From NCBI RefSeq assembly GCF_000013885.1, contig NC_007964.1, positions 434,001 through 498,000 of the forward strand: a DNA stretch of 64,000 nt, read 5' to 3'. Each line of letters starts with the position of its first letter. The first letter of the stretch is position 1. The notes under the pieces are model-generated. The model did no database searches. It was not told the origin of the DNA and saw only the letters and a program-made list of their open reading frames with translations. This document shows, piece by piece, positions 8,300 through 14,509 of the stretch. Both the position numbers and the translations under genes were made by a program. This DNA comes from Nitrobacter hamburgensis X14. Lineage in GTDB: Bacteria; Pseudomonadota; Alphaproteobacteria; Rhizobiales; Xanthobacteraceae.

Positions 8300-9178
8300 T
8301 TACTCCCCATTCCACCCGCACGCCTTGAGTCGCGCGTGCAAATGCACGGGCGCGGATGCGGTGACGACGATGGGCGGTTTGTTCTTCGATAGGGGAATCG
8401 CGATCTCGCGCGCATGCAGATGCAGACTGGGTTCGCCGAACTGTGGGATATATTGTTCATTGCGCAGGCGGCGCAGACTTGCCTGCGTTCCGTAAATGTT
8501 GTCGCCGGCGATCGGCCAGCGCATCGCCGCACAATGGACGCGCAGTTGATGGGTGCGGCCGGTGACCGGCTCCAGCGCCAGCCAGGTGAGTTGAATTCCC
8601 TCCTCCCTTGCGCGGGGAGGGGGGTGATCTGGTGCAATGCCGTCACTGTTGCCCCTCGCGCCCGCCCCCTCAGGACGGGCTTCGCTCGTCTCGACCCCGC
8701 AAGGGGAAGGGGAGAAGCGATCGCTGGCCGCAGTGAAAATGCCGCGCCCCAGTACTTTCCATCTTGTCACCGACGGCAGCCCGTTCGGGTCCGGCTTCTG
8801 CCACCAGCCGCGTTCGTGGTTCAGCCGTCCGAGTGGAATGTCGATGGTGCCCTCGTCCTCAGTGGGGCCGCCCTCGACCACGGCCCAGTAGGTTTTTGAA
8901 ATTTTGCCGTGCTTGAACAGCAGGCCGAGCGACGCCGTCGCCTTGCGATGACGTCCGAGCACCAGACAGCCCGAGGTGTCGCGGTCGAGCCGATGGGCAA
9001 GCACCGGCGGCCGCGGCAGGCCGAACCGCAGCGCCTCGAACGACGCCTCGAGATTGGCGCCGCCCTTGGGACCGCGATGCACGGGGATGCCGGCCGGCTT
9101 GTCGATCACCAGCATCAGCCCGTCGCGGTGGAGCACGCGGGCCTGGATTTGTTCGGCGCTGAGTTGGGGCGTATCCAT
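8300..9178 (-). CDS. RluA-family pseudouridine synthase carrying an inserted repeat
   Basis: Converts uridine to pseudouridine in rRNA or tRNA. The 292-residue product has the RluA catalytic motif HRLDRDTSG (residues 62-70; Asp66 is the expected catalytic residue), VIDKPAGIPVH near the start, and PVTGRTHQLRVH (about 204-215), which closes the active site. Between WKVLGRG and LTWLALEPV lie some 50 residues rich in Pro, Arg and Gly that have no place in the fold. They are encoded by a palindromic repeat (8591-8740) inserted without breaking the frame. The domain is otherwise complete, so activity is plausible. Which RNA site it modifies cannot be told. Confidence 0.9.
   Translation of the reverse strand: MDTPQLSAEQIQARVLHRDGLMLVIDKPAGIPVHRGPKGGANLEASFEALRFGLPRPPVLAHRLDRDTSGCLVLGRHRKATASLGLLFKHGKISKTYWAVVEGGPTEDEGTIDIPLGRLNHERGWWQKPDPNGLPSVTRWKVLGRGIFTAASDRFSPSPCGVETSEARPEGAGARGNSDGIAPDHPPPRAREEGIQLTWLALEPVTGRTHQLRVHCAAMRWPIAGDNIYGTQASLRRLRNEQYIPQFGEPSLHLHAREIAIPLSKNKPPIVVTASAPVHLHARLKACGWNGE
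8591..8740. repeat. G/C-rich palindromic repeat inside a coding sequence
   Basis: Contains CCTCCCTTGCGCGGGGAGGG and CCCCGCAAGGGGAAGGGGAG, facing G/C-rich arms of the intergenic type also seen at 18105-18165 and 45007-45100. The element is close to a multiple of three bases and open in the frame of the host gene, adding about 50 residues. Exact borders are uncertain by about ten bases. Confidence 0.75.
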
Positions 9179-9230
9179 GAATAGTTCAAGGCTTTCGCTT
9201 GGAGGTTGAAACGGCTAACACACCTCCACA

Positions 9231-10178
9231 ATGAGCGACAGCACCGACGACAAACCGAAACAGAGCTGGTGGCGCAGGCTGTCCGGCGGCCTCAAGCGGA
9301 CCTCGAGTTCGCTCGGCACGGCGGTGGCCGATCTCGTCACCAAGCGCAAGCTCGACCGCGCCATGCTCGACGATATCGAGGACGTGCTGCTGCGCGCCGA
9401 TCTTGGAACCGCGGTCGCGGAACGGATCGCGGCGGCGGTCGGTGAGGGACGCTACGACAAGGCTATCTCCGCCGATGAGGTGAAGGCTGTCGTCGCGACC
9501 GAAGTGGAAAAAGTTCTCGCGGCGGTGGCTAAGCCGCTGGTCGTCGATGAAACGCACAAGCCGTTCGTCATCCTGGTGGTCGGCGTCAACGGTTCCGGCA
9601 AGACCACGACCATCGGCAAGCTCGCGGCGAAGTTGTCCGCCGAGGGACGCAAGGTGATGATGGCGGCCGGCGACACCTTTCGCGCCGCGGCGATCGAGCA
9701 ATTGCAGGTCTGGGGCGAGCGCACCGGCTCGCCGGTCGTCGCCGGCGCGCAAGGATCGGACGCCGCAAGCCTCGCGTTCAACGCGTTGACCGCGGCGCGG
9801 GACGATAGACGCGACGTGCTGCTGATCGACACCGCCGGCCGCCTGCAGAACAAGGCCGAACTGATGAACGAACTCGAAAAGGTGGTTCGCGTCATCCGAA
9901 GGGTCGATGCGGCGGCGCCCCATGCGGTGCTGCTGGTGCTCGATGCCACCGTCGGACAGAACGCGCTGTCGCAAGTCGAGGCGTTTCATCGCACCGCCGG
10001 CGTCACCGGGCTGGTGATGACCAAGCTGGATGGCACCGCGCGGGGCGGCATTCTGGTGGCGCTGGCGGAGAAACATAAGCTCCCGGTGCATTTCATCGGT
10101 GTCGGCGAGGGGGTCGACGATCTCGCGCCGTTCACCGCGCACGATTTCGCAAAGGCGATCGCGGGGATCGAGGCTTAG
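9231..10178 (+). CDS. ftsY: Signal recognition particle receptor FtsY
   Basis: GTPase that docks the SRP-ribosome complex at the inner membrane for co-translational insertion. The 315-residue product lacks the long acidic A domain of E. coli FtsY, as is usual in alphaproteobacteria, and starts with a basic amphipathic stretch (WWRRLSGGLKRTSSSL). The NG domain is complete: G1 GVNGSGKTTT (about 118-127), GDTFRAAAIEQL, G3 DTAGRL, G4 TKLDG, and the closing GVGEGVDDLAPF. The start at 9231 follows an AT-rich gap after the divergent pseudouridine synthase. yciB follows after about 100 bases and a repeat. Confidence 0.97.
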   Translation: MSDSTDDKPKQSWWRRLSGGLKRTSSSLGTAVADLVTKRKLDRAMLDDIEDVLLRADLGTAVAERIAAAVGEGRYDKAISADEVKAVVATEVEKVLAAVAKPLVVDETHKPFVILVVGVNGSGKTTTIGKLAAKLSAEGRKVMMAAGDTFRAAAIEQLQVWGERTGSPVVAGAQGSDAASLAFNALTAARDDRRDVLLIDTAGRLQNKAELMNELEKVVRVIRRVDAAAPHAVLLVLDATVGQNALSQVEAFHRTAGVTGLVMTKLDGTARGGILVALAEKHKLPVHFIGVGEGVDDLAPFTAHDFAKAIAGIEA

Positions 10179-10185
10179 TTTTTTC

Positions 10186-10264
10186 ATGCCCGCGCAAGGC
10201 GGCATCCAGTATGCTGGCGCGTTGATCGGAATATCGGATCGTCCGCTTTCGCGGATGATGACGG
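10186..10264. repeat. Short repeat between ftsY and yciB
   Basis: Begins ATGCCCGCGCAAGGCGGCAT and ends TCCGCTTTCGCGGATGATGA, a widespread alphaproteobacterial intergenic repeat with complementary ends. A related partial copy is at about 20540-20583. The frame of yciB reads through it, which explains apparent longer starts of that gene. Confidence 0.65.
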
Positions 10265-10281
10265 TCACAACAGGCAGGACG

Positions 10282-10881
10282 ATGGACAAGAAGCAACCGC
10301 ACCCGCTGTTCAAACTCGCGACCGAACTCGGCCCGCTGCTGGTGTTCTTCGCCGCCAACGCCAAGTTTAACCTGTTCGTCGCAACGGCTGCGTTCATGGT
10401 GGCGATCGTGGCGGCGATGATCGCGTCCTATGTGGTGACGCGACATATCCCGCTGATGGCGCTGGTCACCGGCATTGTCGTCATCGTGTTCGGCACGCTG
10501 ACGCTCGTGCTGCATGACGAGACCTTCATCAAGGTGAAGCCGACCATCATCTACTCCCTGTTCGCGGGCGTGCTCGGCGGCGGATTGCTGTTTGGCCGCT
10601 CCTTCATCGCGATCATGTTCGATCAGGTGTTCAACCTGACGCCGCGGGGCTGGCAGGTGTTGACGCTGCGCTGGGCACTGTTCTTTTTCGGCATGGCAAT
10701 CCTGAACGAACTCATCTGGCGCACCCAGAGCACGGATTTCTGGGTCAATTTCAAGGTTTTCGGGGCGGTCCCGCTCACCATGATATTTGCGATGATGCAG
10801 ATGCCGCTGACAAAACGCTATCATCTGGAGCCTGCCACGCTCGAGGCCAGCGATGCCAGCGAGGGCGATGTCAGGAAGTAG
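10282..10881 (+). CDS. yciB: Inner-membrane septation protein A (YciB/IspZ)
   Basis: Small inner-membrane protein linked to cell division and envelope integrity. The 199-residue product has about five to six hydrophobic segments and family hallmarks KLATELGPLLVFF, NLTPRGWQVLTLRW and WVNFKVFGAVPLT. The ATG at 10282 is chosen because homologues begin shortly before the first helix; upstream starts would translate the preceding repeat. It follows ftsY in the same orientation, a common alphaproteobacterial arrangement. A biochemical activity is not established for the family. Confidence 0.93.
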   Translation: MDKKQPHPLFKLATELGPLLVFFAANAKFNLFVATAAFMVAIVAAMIASYVVTRHIPLMALVTGIVVIVFGTLTLVLHDETFIKVKPTIIYSLFAGVLGGGLLFGRSFIAIMFDQVFNLTPRGWQVLTLRWALFFFGMAILNELIWRTQSTDFWVNFKVFGAVPLTMIFAMMQMPLTKRYHLEPATLEASDASEGDVRK

Positions 10882-11104
10882 CTTCACCCAAACCGCTGGG
10901 GGTCTTACGGTTTATTCTGACGGTCTTCTCCATGGGTGCGCACGAGCCCCCCACACGTTATGCGGCGCAGCATTCCATTGAGTTTATTGGGACATGTACT
11001 CCTGAATGAATTTTCGCCAGCGGGTGACACCCAAAGCGCTCTGGCCAACGTTCCAGTCGAAATATCTTAAAAAATCAGATTTTCTTGTCGTTTCGGGGTA
11101 GTCA

Positions 11105-11230
11105 ATGAAGTTTGAAATACCGGCGAAGAAGGTTCAAAAAGTATCTGTCGATCTGGTTTTGCTTGATCGTAAAAAATTGGAGCCTATCTTTGCCAGCGAC
11201 GTATCGTTGTTGGCTCTCGCAAAAGAATGA
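11105..11230 (+). CDS. 41-residue unknown protein in AT-rich pair
   Basis: ATG at 11105 with GGGG upstream, stop at 11230, three bases before the next gene. The product starts MKFEIPAKKVQKVSVDLVLL and ends SLLALAKE. It is charged, with no signal peptide or membrane segment. I do not recognise it. Base composition is clearly lower in GC than all flanking genes and is shared with the following gene, suggesting the two arrived together. It could be a truncated remnant of a larger protein. Confidence 0.5.
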   Translation: MKFEIPAKKVQKVSVDLVLLDRKKLEPIFASDVSLLALAKE

Positions 11231-11233
11231 ATA

Positions 11234-11608
11234 ATGAATTTAATGCTGACTATTGTATTTGGCGTCGCCGGGCTTGTTTTGAGCTTTGGATTTTTTGTTC
11301 CTTCAGAACTCTCAATGTTTCGGCTCATAGCAGCGGTTGGCGTGATGGTTGGATATCAAGCGGGGCAGCTTGTTGGCAGGTTCGTAAGACCGCGTCCTAA
11401 AAGGTTCCTGACGTTAAGCGTGAGCGCGCTGTTTTGCATTTACTTTGCTTTTGCTTACGCCCAAACGCTTCAAACGGGATTAGCCAATACATCAGATAAA
11501 GTGAACCTGGTGGTGCTGCTCGGTTTGTCTTTTTTCTGGCTGGGCTTTTTATTGCCCTTCACGCGTGTTCCGAACAAAATAAAGGCCCTGTGGGCAAGGG
11601 CTAAGTAA
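11234..11608 (+). CDS. Unknown four-helix membrane protein in AT-rich pair
   Basis: A 124-residue protein with four predicted membrane helices: about residues 3-24, 30-50, 60-80 and 92-110. Short basic loops follow, with VRPRPKRF after helix 2 and a basic C-terminus (NKIKALWARAK). No catalytic motif is evident and I cannot name a family. The start at 11234 lies three bases past the stop of the 41-residue gene, so they are likely co-translated. Codon use is rich in AAA, TTT and TTG, unlike neighbours, pointing to recent transfer. A family A repeat borders the pair downstream. Confidence 0.7.
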   Translation: MNLMLTIVFGVAGLVLSFGFFVPSELSMFRLIAAVGVMVGYQAGQLVGRFVRPRPKRFLTLSVSALFCIYFAFAYAQTLQTGLANTSDKVNLVVLLGLSFFWLGFLLPFTRVPNKIKALWARAK

Positions 11609-11632
11609 GGAACCTTTCGCAAGGCTCGGGAT

Positions 11633-11736
11633 TAGAGCGTTTTCGAGCGAGGTGGATGCCAGTTCGCGTGAAGAAAACGCGTCAAATCAAAATCATGGAG
11701 CCAGCTTCTGATTTCATCAGAAGCGAAAACGCTCCA
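11633..11736. repeat. Palindromic repeat, family A (copy 2)
   Basis: Starts TAGAGCGTTTTCGAGCGAGG and ends AGCGAAAACGCTCC; the right end is slightly different from other copies. It borders the AT-rich gene pair. Confidence 0.88.
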
Positions 11737-11796
11737 AGCCAACAAATTGGGGCGGTCGACCGCAATGCCGAGTCTCGGGGCTCTTTCAAACACATG

Positions 11797-11828
11797 AAAA
11801 GCGCACCGGCGGCGATGGCCGGTGCGTT
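11797..11828 (-). terminator. Terminator of the helix-hairpin-helix protein gene
   Basis: GCGCACCGGC facing GCCGGTGCGT with a short loop, followed leftward by TTTTC. It lies 40 bases past the stop of the gene at 11867-12229. Confidence 0.75.
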
Positions 11829-11866
11829 TGATAATTTGACCCGCCTCATGAAGACGGTCGCAATAA

Positions 11867-12229
11867 CTACTTCGACTGCGATGCGATGATCTGGCCGGCA
11901 ATCTTCTTGTAGATCGCGGCGGGCAGGATGTTCTTCGAGACAAGCTGGTCCTTCTTGGCGTAGGGACGGCCGGCAATGATCTTGTCGGAATACTTGTCGC
12001 CGATGCCTTTGAAGGCCATCAGCTCTTCCTTGGTCGCGGTGTTGATGTCGAGTTTGGCCGCGTCGGAGTTGGCGGGCACCGTCTTGGCGGCGGGTGCCAT
12101 TTTCCCCGCCGGCGCCATCCTGTCGGATTTGGCGGCAGGCTGTGTCGATTGGGCCATCGACGGCGAGGAGGCGAGCAGGCCGAGCGCAAGCGCGGCGGCG
12201 GTGATCGAGGCGAGCGTGAAATGACGCAT
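11867..12229 (-). CDS. Secreted ComEA-like helix-hairpin-helix protein
   Basis: A 120-residue exported protein. A signal peptide ends near ASSPSMAQS. A Pro/Ala/Lys-rich linker (about 28-58) follows. The C-terminal part holds a helix-hairpin-helix: LDINTATKEELMAFKGIGDK then IIAGRPYAKKDQL, the DNA-binding fold found in ComEA and competence-type proteins. Alphaproteobacteria often carry such short HHH proteins of unknown role; DNA uptake is possible but no other competence gene is near. The gene has its own terminator and stands alone. Confidence 0.85.
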   Translation of the reverse strand: MRHFTLASITAAALALGLLASSPSMAQSTQPAAKSDRMAPAGKMAPAAKTVPANSDAAKLDINTATKEELMAFKGIGDKYSDKIIAGRPYAKKDQLVSKNILPAAIYKKIAGQIIASQSK

Positions 12230-12258
12230 GAAAAATTTTCCTCCAGGGCTGGTGCAGA

Positions 12259-12333
12259 CGCGTATTCCGCAAAAGTAGACATCGGTTTTGCGATTAGAAT
12301 ACGCGCAGATTATTGATTGAGAGCATTTTCCTG
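12259..12333. repeat. Palindromic repeat, family B (partial copy)
   Basis: CGTATTCCGCAAAAG facing TTTTGCGATTAGAATACG, then TTGATTGAGAGCATTTTC, matching in reverse the element at 6004-6120. It lies in the leader of the HHH protein gene. Confidence 0.75.
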
Positions 12334-12346
12334 CGGTTAACCAGAT

Positions 12347-12450
12347 TAGAGCGTTTTCGAGCGAAGTGGGTACCGGTTCGCGGGAAGAAACCGCGTCAAA
12401 TCAAAATTATAGAGCCCGCTTCTGATTCCATCAGAAGCGAAAGGCTCTAG
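12347..12450. repeat. Palindromic repeat, family A (copy 3), supplying a stop codon
   Basis: Full-length copy. Its right-hand CTAG end contains the TAG stop codon (12447-12449) of the DUF2794 gene, so the element sits exactly at that gene's 3' end. Confidence 0.9.
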
Positions 12451-12818
12451 ACCAGCGCCAGCTTGCGGTCGATGACAAGCAGAACGCGGTCGAGTTCGTG
12501 GCCGCGCCGCAGGACCCGGCCGCTTGCCGACATCACACTATAGGCACCCTGCTTGCGCGCCAGCCGCGGATCTTTCTCGATACGGTAGATCGGAACCTCC
12601 GAGGCGCGGCGGAAGATCGAGAACACGGCACGGTCCTTGAGAAAATCGATTGCATAATCCCGCCACTCACCGTCGGCGACCATGCGTCCATAAAGATTGA
12701 GGATACGATTGAGTTCGAGGCGGGTGAACGTGACGCGGCCTGGAACGGGGAGCGCTGCGGGACTGCGGTCCGCCGCGCGGTTCTCGCTTGGATCAATGTC
12801 GCCCGATAGCGAACTCAT
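12447..12818 (-). CDS. DUF2794 family protein
   Basis: A 123-residue cytoplasmic protein. It has the DUF2794 core: FTRLELNRILNLYGRMV, EWRDYAIDFLKDRAVFSIFR, and IEKDPRLARKQGAYSV. The family is confined mainly to alphaproteobacteria and has no known function. An N-terminal stretch of about 27 residues is disordered-looking. The last codon is followed directly by a stop lying in a palindromic repeat, so the native C-terminus may have been trimmed by the insertion. The DUF1223 and aconitase genes lie upstream on the same strand. Confidence 0.88.
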   Translation of the reverse strand: MSSLSGDIDPSENRAADRSPAALPVPGRVTFTRLELNRILNLYGRMVADGEWRDYAIDFLKDRAVFSIFRRASEVPIYRIEKDPRLARKQGAYSVMSASGRVLRRGHELDRVLLVIDRKLALV

Positions 12819-12973
12819 CGGCGCCTCCTGTCAATGTCAACGACATGATCGCGCCGGATGCGCCTCGCCGCAAGAGGCCTTGGGCGTTCTCGAGAGGTCC
12901 CGCAGCAACCTCGTCCTGACCCGTCGCACCAGAGCCATTCCGGCTTTGGTCGAATTAAGCCGGGCTCCAGCTT

Positions 12974-13037
12974 TGACGCGTTTTCACCCCATCCTCGGGT
13001 CAAGCCCGAGGGGACATACTTTGCTCGAAAGCGCTAT
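12974..13037. repeat. Palindromic repeat, family D
   Basis: ATCCTCGGGTCAAGCCCGAGG hairpin with CTCGAAAGCGCTATA tail. Related copies at 20590-20640 and, nested in a family A element, at 31796-31822. Confidence 0.75.
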
Positions 13038-13071
13038 AGCTGCGTCCAAACGCCGCGATCAAAACAGCGCC

Positions 13072-13100
13072 GTCACAAGAACGTCAGTCAAAATCATAAT
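13072..13100 (+). promoter_or_regulatory. Candidate sigma-70 promoter for an intergenic RNA
   Basis: GTCACA at 13072-13077, a 17-base spacer, and CATAAT at 13095-13100 (4/6 and 5/6 matches to the vegetative consensus). It is not upstream of any protein gene on this strand. Support comes from the strong terminator 160 bases downstream. Confidence 0.45.
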
Positions 13101-13106
13101 GCAGCC

Positions 13107-13287
13107 CAATTTCCGTCAAGCAACCGCCCTGCTGGATTGCGAGAAAACAGTCACTGCGATGGCCCGGTCCTTTCGGTGCCGGATCCTCAGCCCCCAGCCC
13201 CCCGGGGCCATCAGGATCGGGCCTATTCGCGGGGAACTAAAACTCCAAGACCGCTCGGGACCGGCGAAAGCTGGTCCTTTTTCTTTT
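13107..13287 (+). ncRNA. Candidate small RNA ending in an intrinsic terminator
   Basis: A transcript of about 180 bases is suggested by the promoter at 13072-13100 and the terminator at 13258-13287. In between, a long hairpin can form: GATGGCCC (from 13158) pairs with GGGCCATC (to about 13212). No protein frame on this strand has a plausible start and length. I do not recognise an Rfam family: no SRP core, RNase P or tmRNA motif. The 5' and 3' ends do not pair as in 6S RNA. Flanking protein genes are on the other strand, so the terminator belongs to none of them. Confidence 0.5.
13258..13287 (+). terminator. Orphan rho-independent terminator
   Basis: GGACCGGC, GAAA tetraloop, GCTGGTCC (8 bp with one G-T pair), then TTTTTCTTTT. 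Reads rightward only. No protein gene on this strand lies upstream. Confidence 0.85.
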
Positions 13288-13446
13288 GCGAGACATGCCT
13301 CTTTTGCCTCTTTTGGGAGAAATCCCGCTGTTTGATTTGCGCATCGGGATTGCACCATGCGCGCAAACGCGTTGTGCCGGTCGGACAGGACGATCCCGAA
13401 ACAACGATACTGCCTGGAACGACAATCCTGAAAGATTGAGGATGAT

Positions 13447-14202
13447 TCAGTGCAGCGAGGTATAGGCCGCACCGAGCATCGGACCGGGCCTGTCGCGATT
13501 GCCGTCCTGAACGTAGACGACCGCGGCGTCGACGCCATCTTGCGCGATATTCTCCATCGGCACCGCCCAGGTCCCGGCCTTGCCGGTCCAGTCGCCGACC
13601 TTGAGCCAGCTTCGAACGACGTTGTGGTAGGTCACTTCGCGGCCGCCGTTCTCACCGCGCCCGATCGCAATCGGCACCGCCTTCGAGATCGCACATATCC
13701 AGACTTCGCCGTGATCGGAAGGATGATTGGCGCTGGCGGACGCAACCGACACATTGAGTTGCCGTCCCGACACCGCCATCGAGACCGGCACCGACATCAC
13801 GTCATCGTTCTTCTTGGTATCGCGGACTGCGTTGTCGATGGCCGCGCGATCGCTGCCGATCACATGGGCCGATCCGTTGACGATCACCTGCGGCGTGTAG
13901 ACGTCGCGGTCGCCGCGCATCTGCGAATAGGCCTTCTGGCGCGCAGTAAAGCGGTTGTCGGCCAGCGTATCTTTCCAACCGAGATAGTCCCAGTAATCGA
14001 TCGGCATGCTCAGCGCGACAATCGAGGGATCCCTGGAGAGGTCGCCAAGAATCTTGTCCGCCGCCGGGCACGATGAGCAGCCCTGCGACGTGAACAGTTC
14101 GACCACCGCGCGCGGGCCCGCCTCGGCGGGACGAATGATCGCGACGAACACGCACACGCCGAGCGCGCCGGACAGGCGCGACAAACAACCATGAGTCATC
14201 AT
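13447..14202 (-). CDS. Secreted DUF1223 thioredoxin-like protein
   Basis: A 251-residue exported protein of the DUF1223 family. The signal peptide ends near IIRPAEA. The domain begins VVELFTSQGCSSCPAADK; its CxxC motif recalls thioredoxin folds and suggests redox or metal handling. Conserved WDYLGWKDTLADNRFTARQ and YTPQVIVNGS follow. Starts are possible further upstream at 14256, but the ATG at 14202 begins directly before the signal peptide. Homologues lie next to acnA in related genomes; a shared role is not established. Confidence 0.9.
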   Translation of the reverse strand: MMTHGCLSRLSGALGVCVFVAIIRPAEAGPRAVVELFTSQGCSSCPAADKILGDLSRDPSIVALSMPIDYWDYLGWKDTLADNRFTARQKAYSQMRGDRDVYTPQVIVNGSAHVIGSDRAAIDNAVRDTKKNDDVMSVPVSMAVSGRQLNVSVASASANHPSDHGEVWICAISKAVPIAIGRGENGGREVTYHNVVRSWLKVGDWTGKAGTWAVPMENIAQDGVDAAVVYVQDGNRDRPGPMLGAAYTSLH

Positions 14203-14342
14203 AGGGCTACACCGAAACCGCGACACAACGTGTGCCGGCGCCATGAAGGGAAGCACACCTCCGAACGCGAGGAACCGGCATTTTCATAGGCCGCCTTCCG
14301 CTTACCTGCCACTCAATTCGCGGTGAGGCCATCGCGAGACTG

Positions 14343-14509
14343 GAGGATTGGATCTGATATTCGCTAACCCCTGGACCGCGGCTTCCGCATGCGAGCATCA
14401 AATTCAAAACTCCACCGACAGCTTATATTTGCTTGCGGTCCTTTTGATTCCGGCATTCGCAAAAGCACGCGCTGGAACGGGATGCGAATGTTGGAATCGG
14501 ACCATCAGG
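14343..14509. repeat. Repeat-rich gap between acnA and DUF1223
   Basis: Holds a CAAATTCAAAACTCCAC segment and GATGCGAATGTTGGAA, both related to the inverted repeats at 6231-6390. It may also hold the aconitase transcript end. No gene seen. Confidence 0.55.

Noticed and set aside
9186..10397. Long leftward frame opposite ftsY
   Set aside because: Arg/Asp/Gly/His-rich antisense shadow of a confident gene in GC-rich DNA; no domain, no plausible start.
13107..13287. Candidate small RNA as 6S RNA
   Set aside because: Length fits, but the two ends do not form the long closing stem and central bubble expected; kept only as an unnamed small RNA.
12697..13439. Rightward frames across the DUF2794-DUF1223 gap
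   Set aside because: They run through repeats and the likely RNA, begin antisense to DUF2794 and show no domain.
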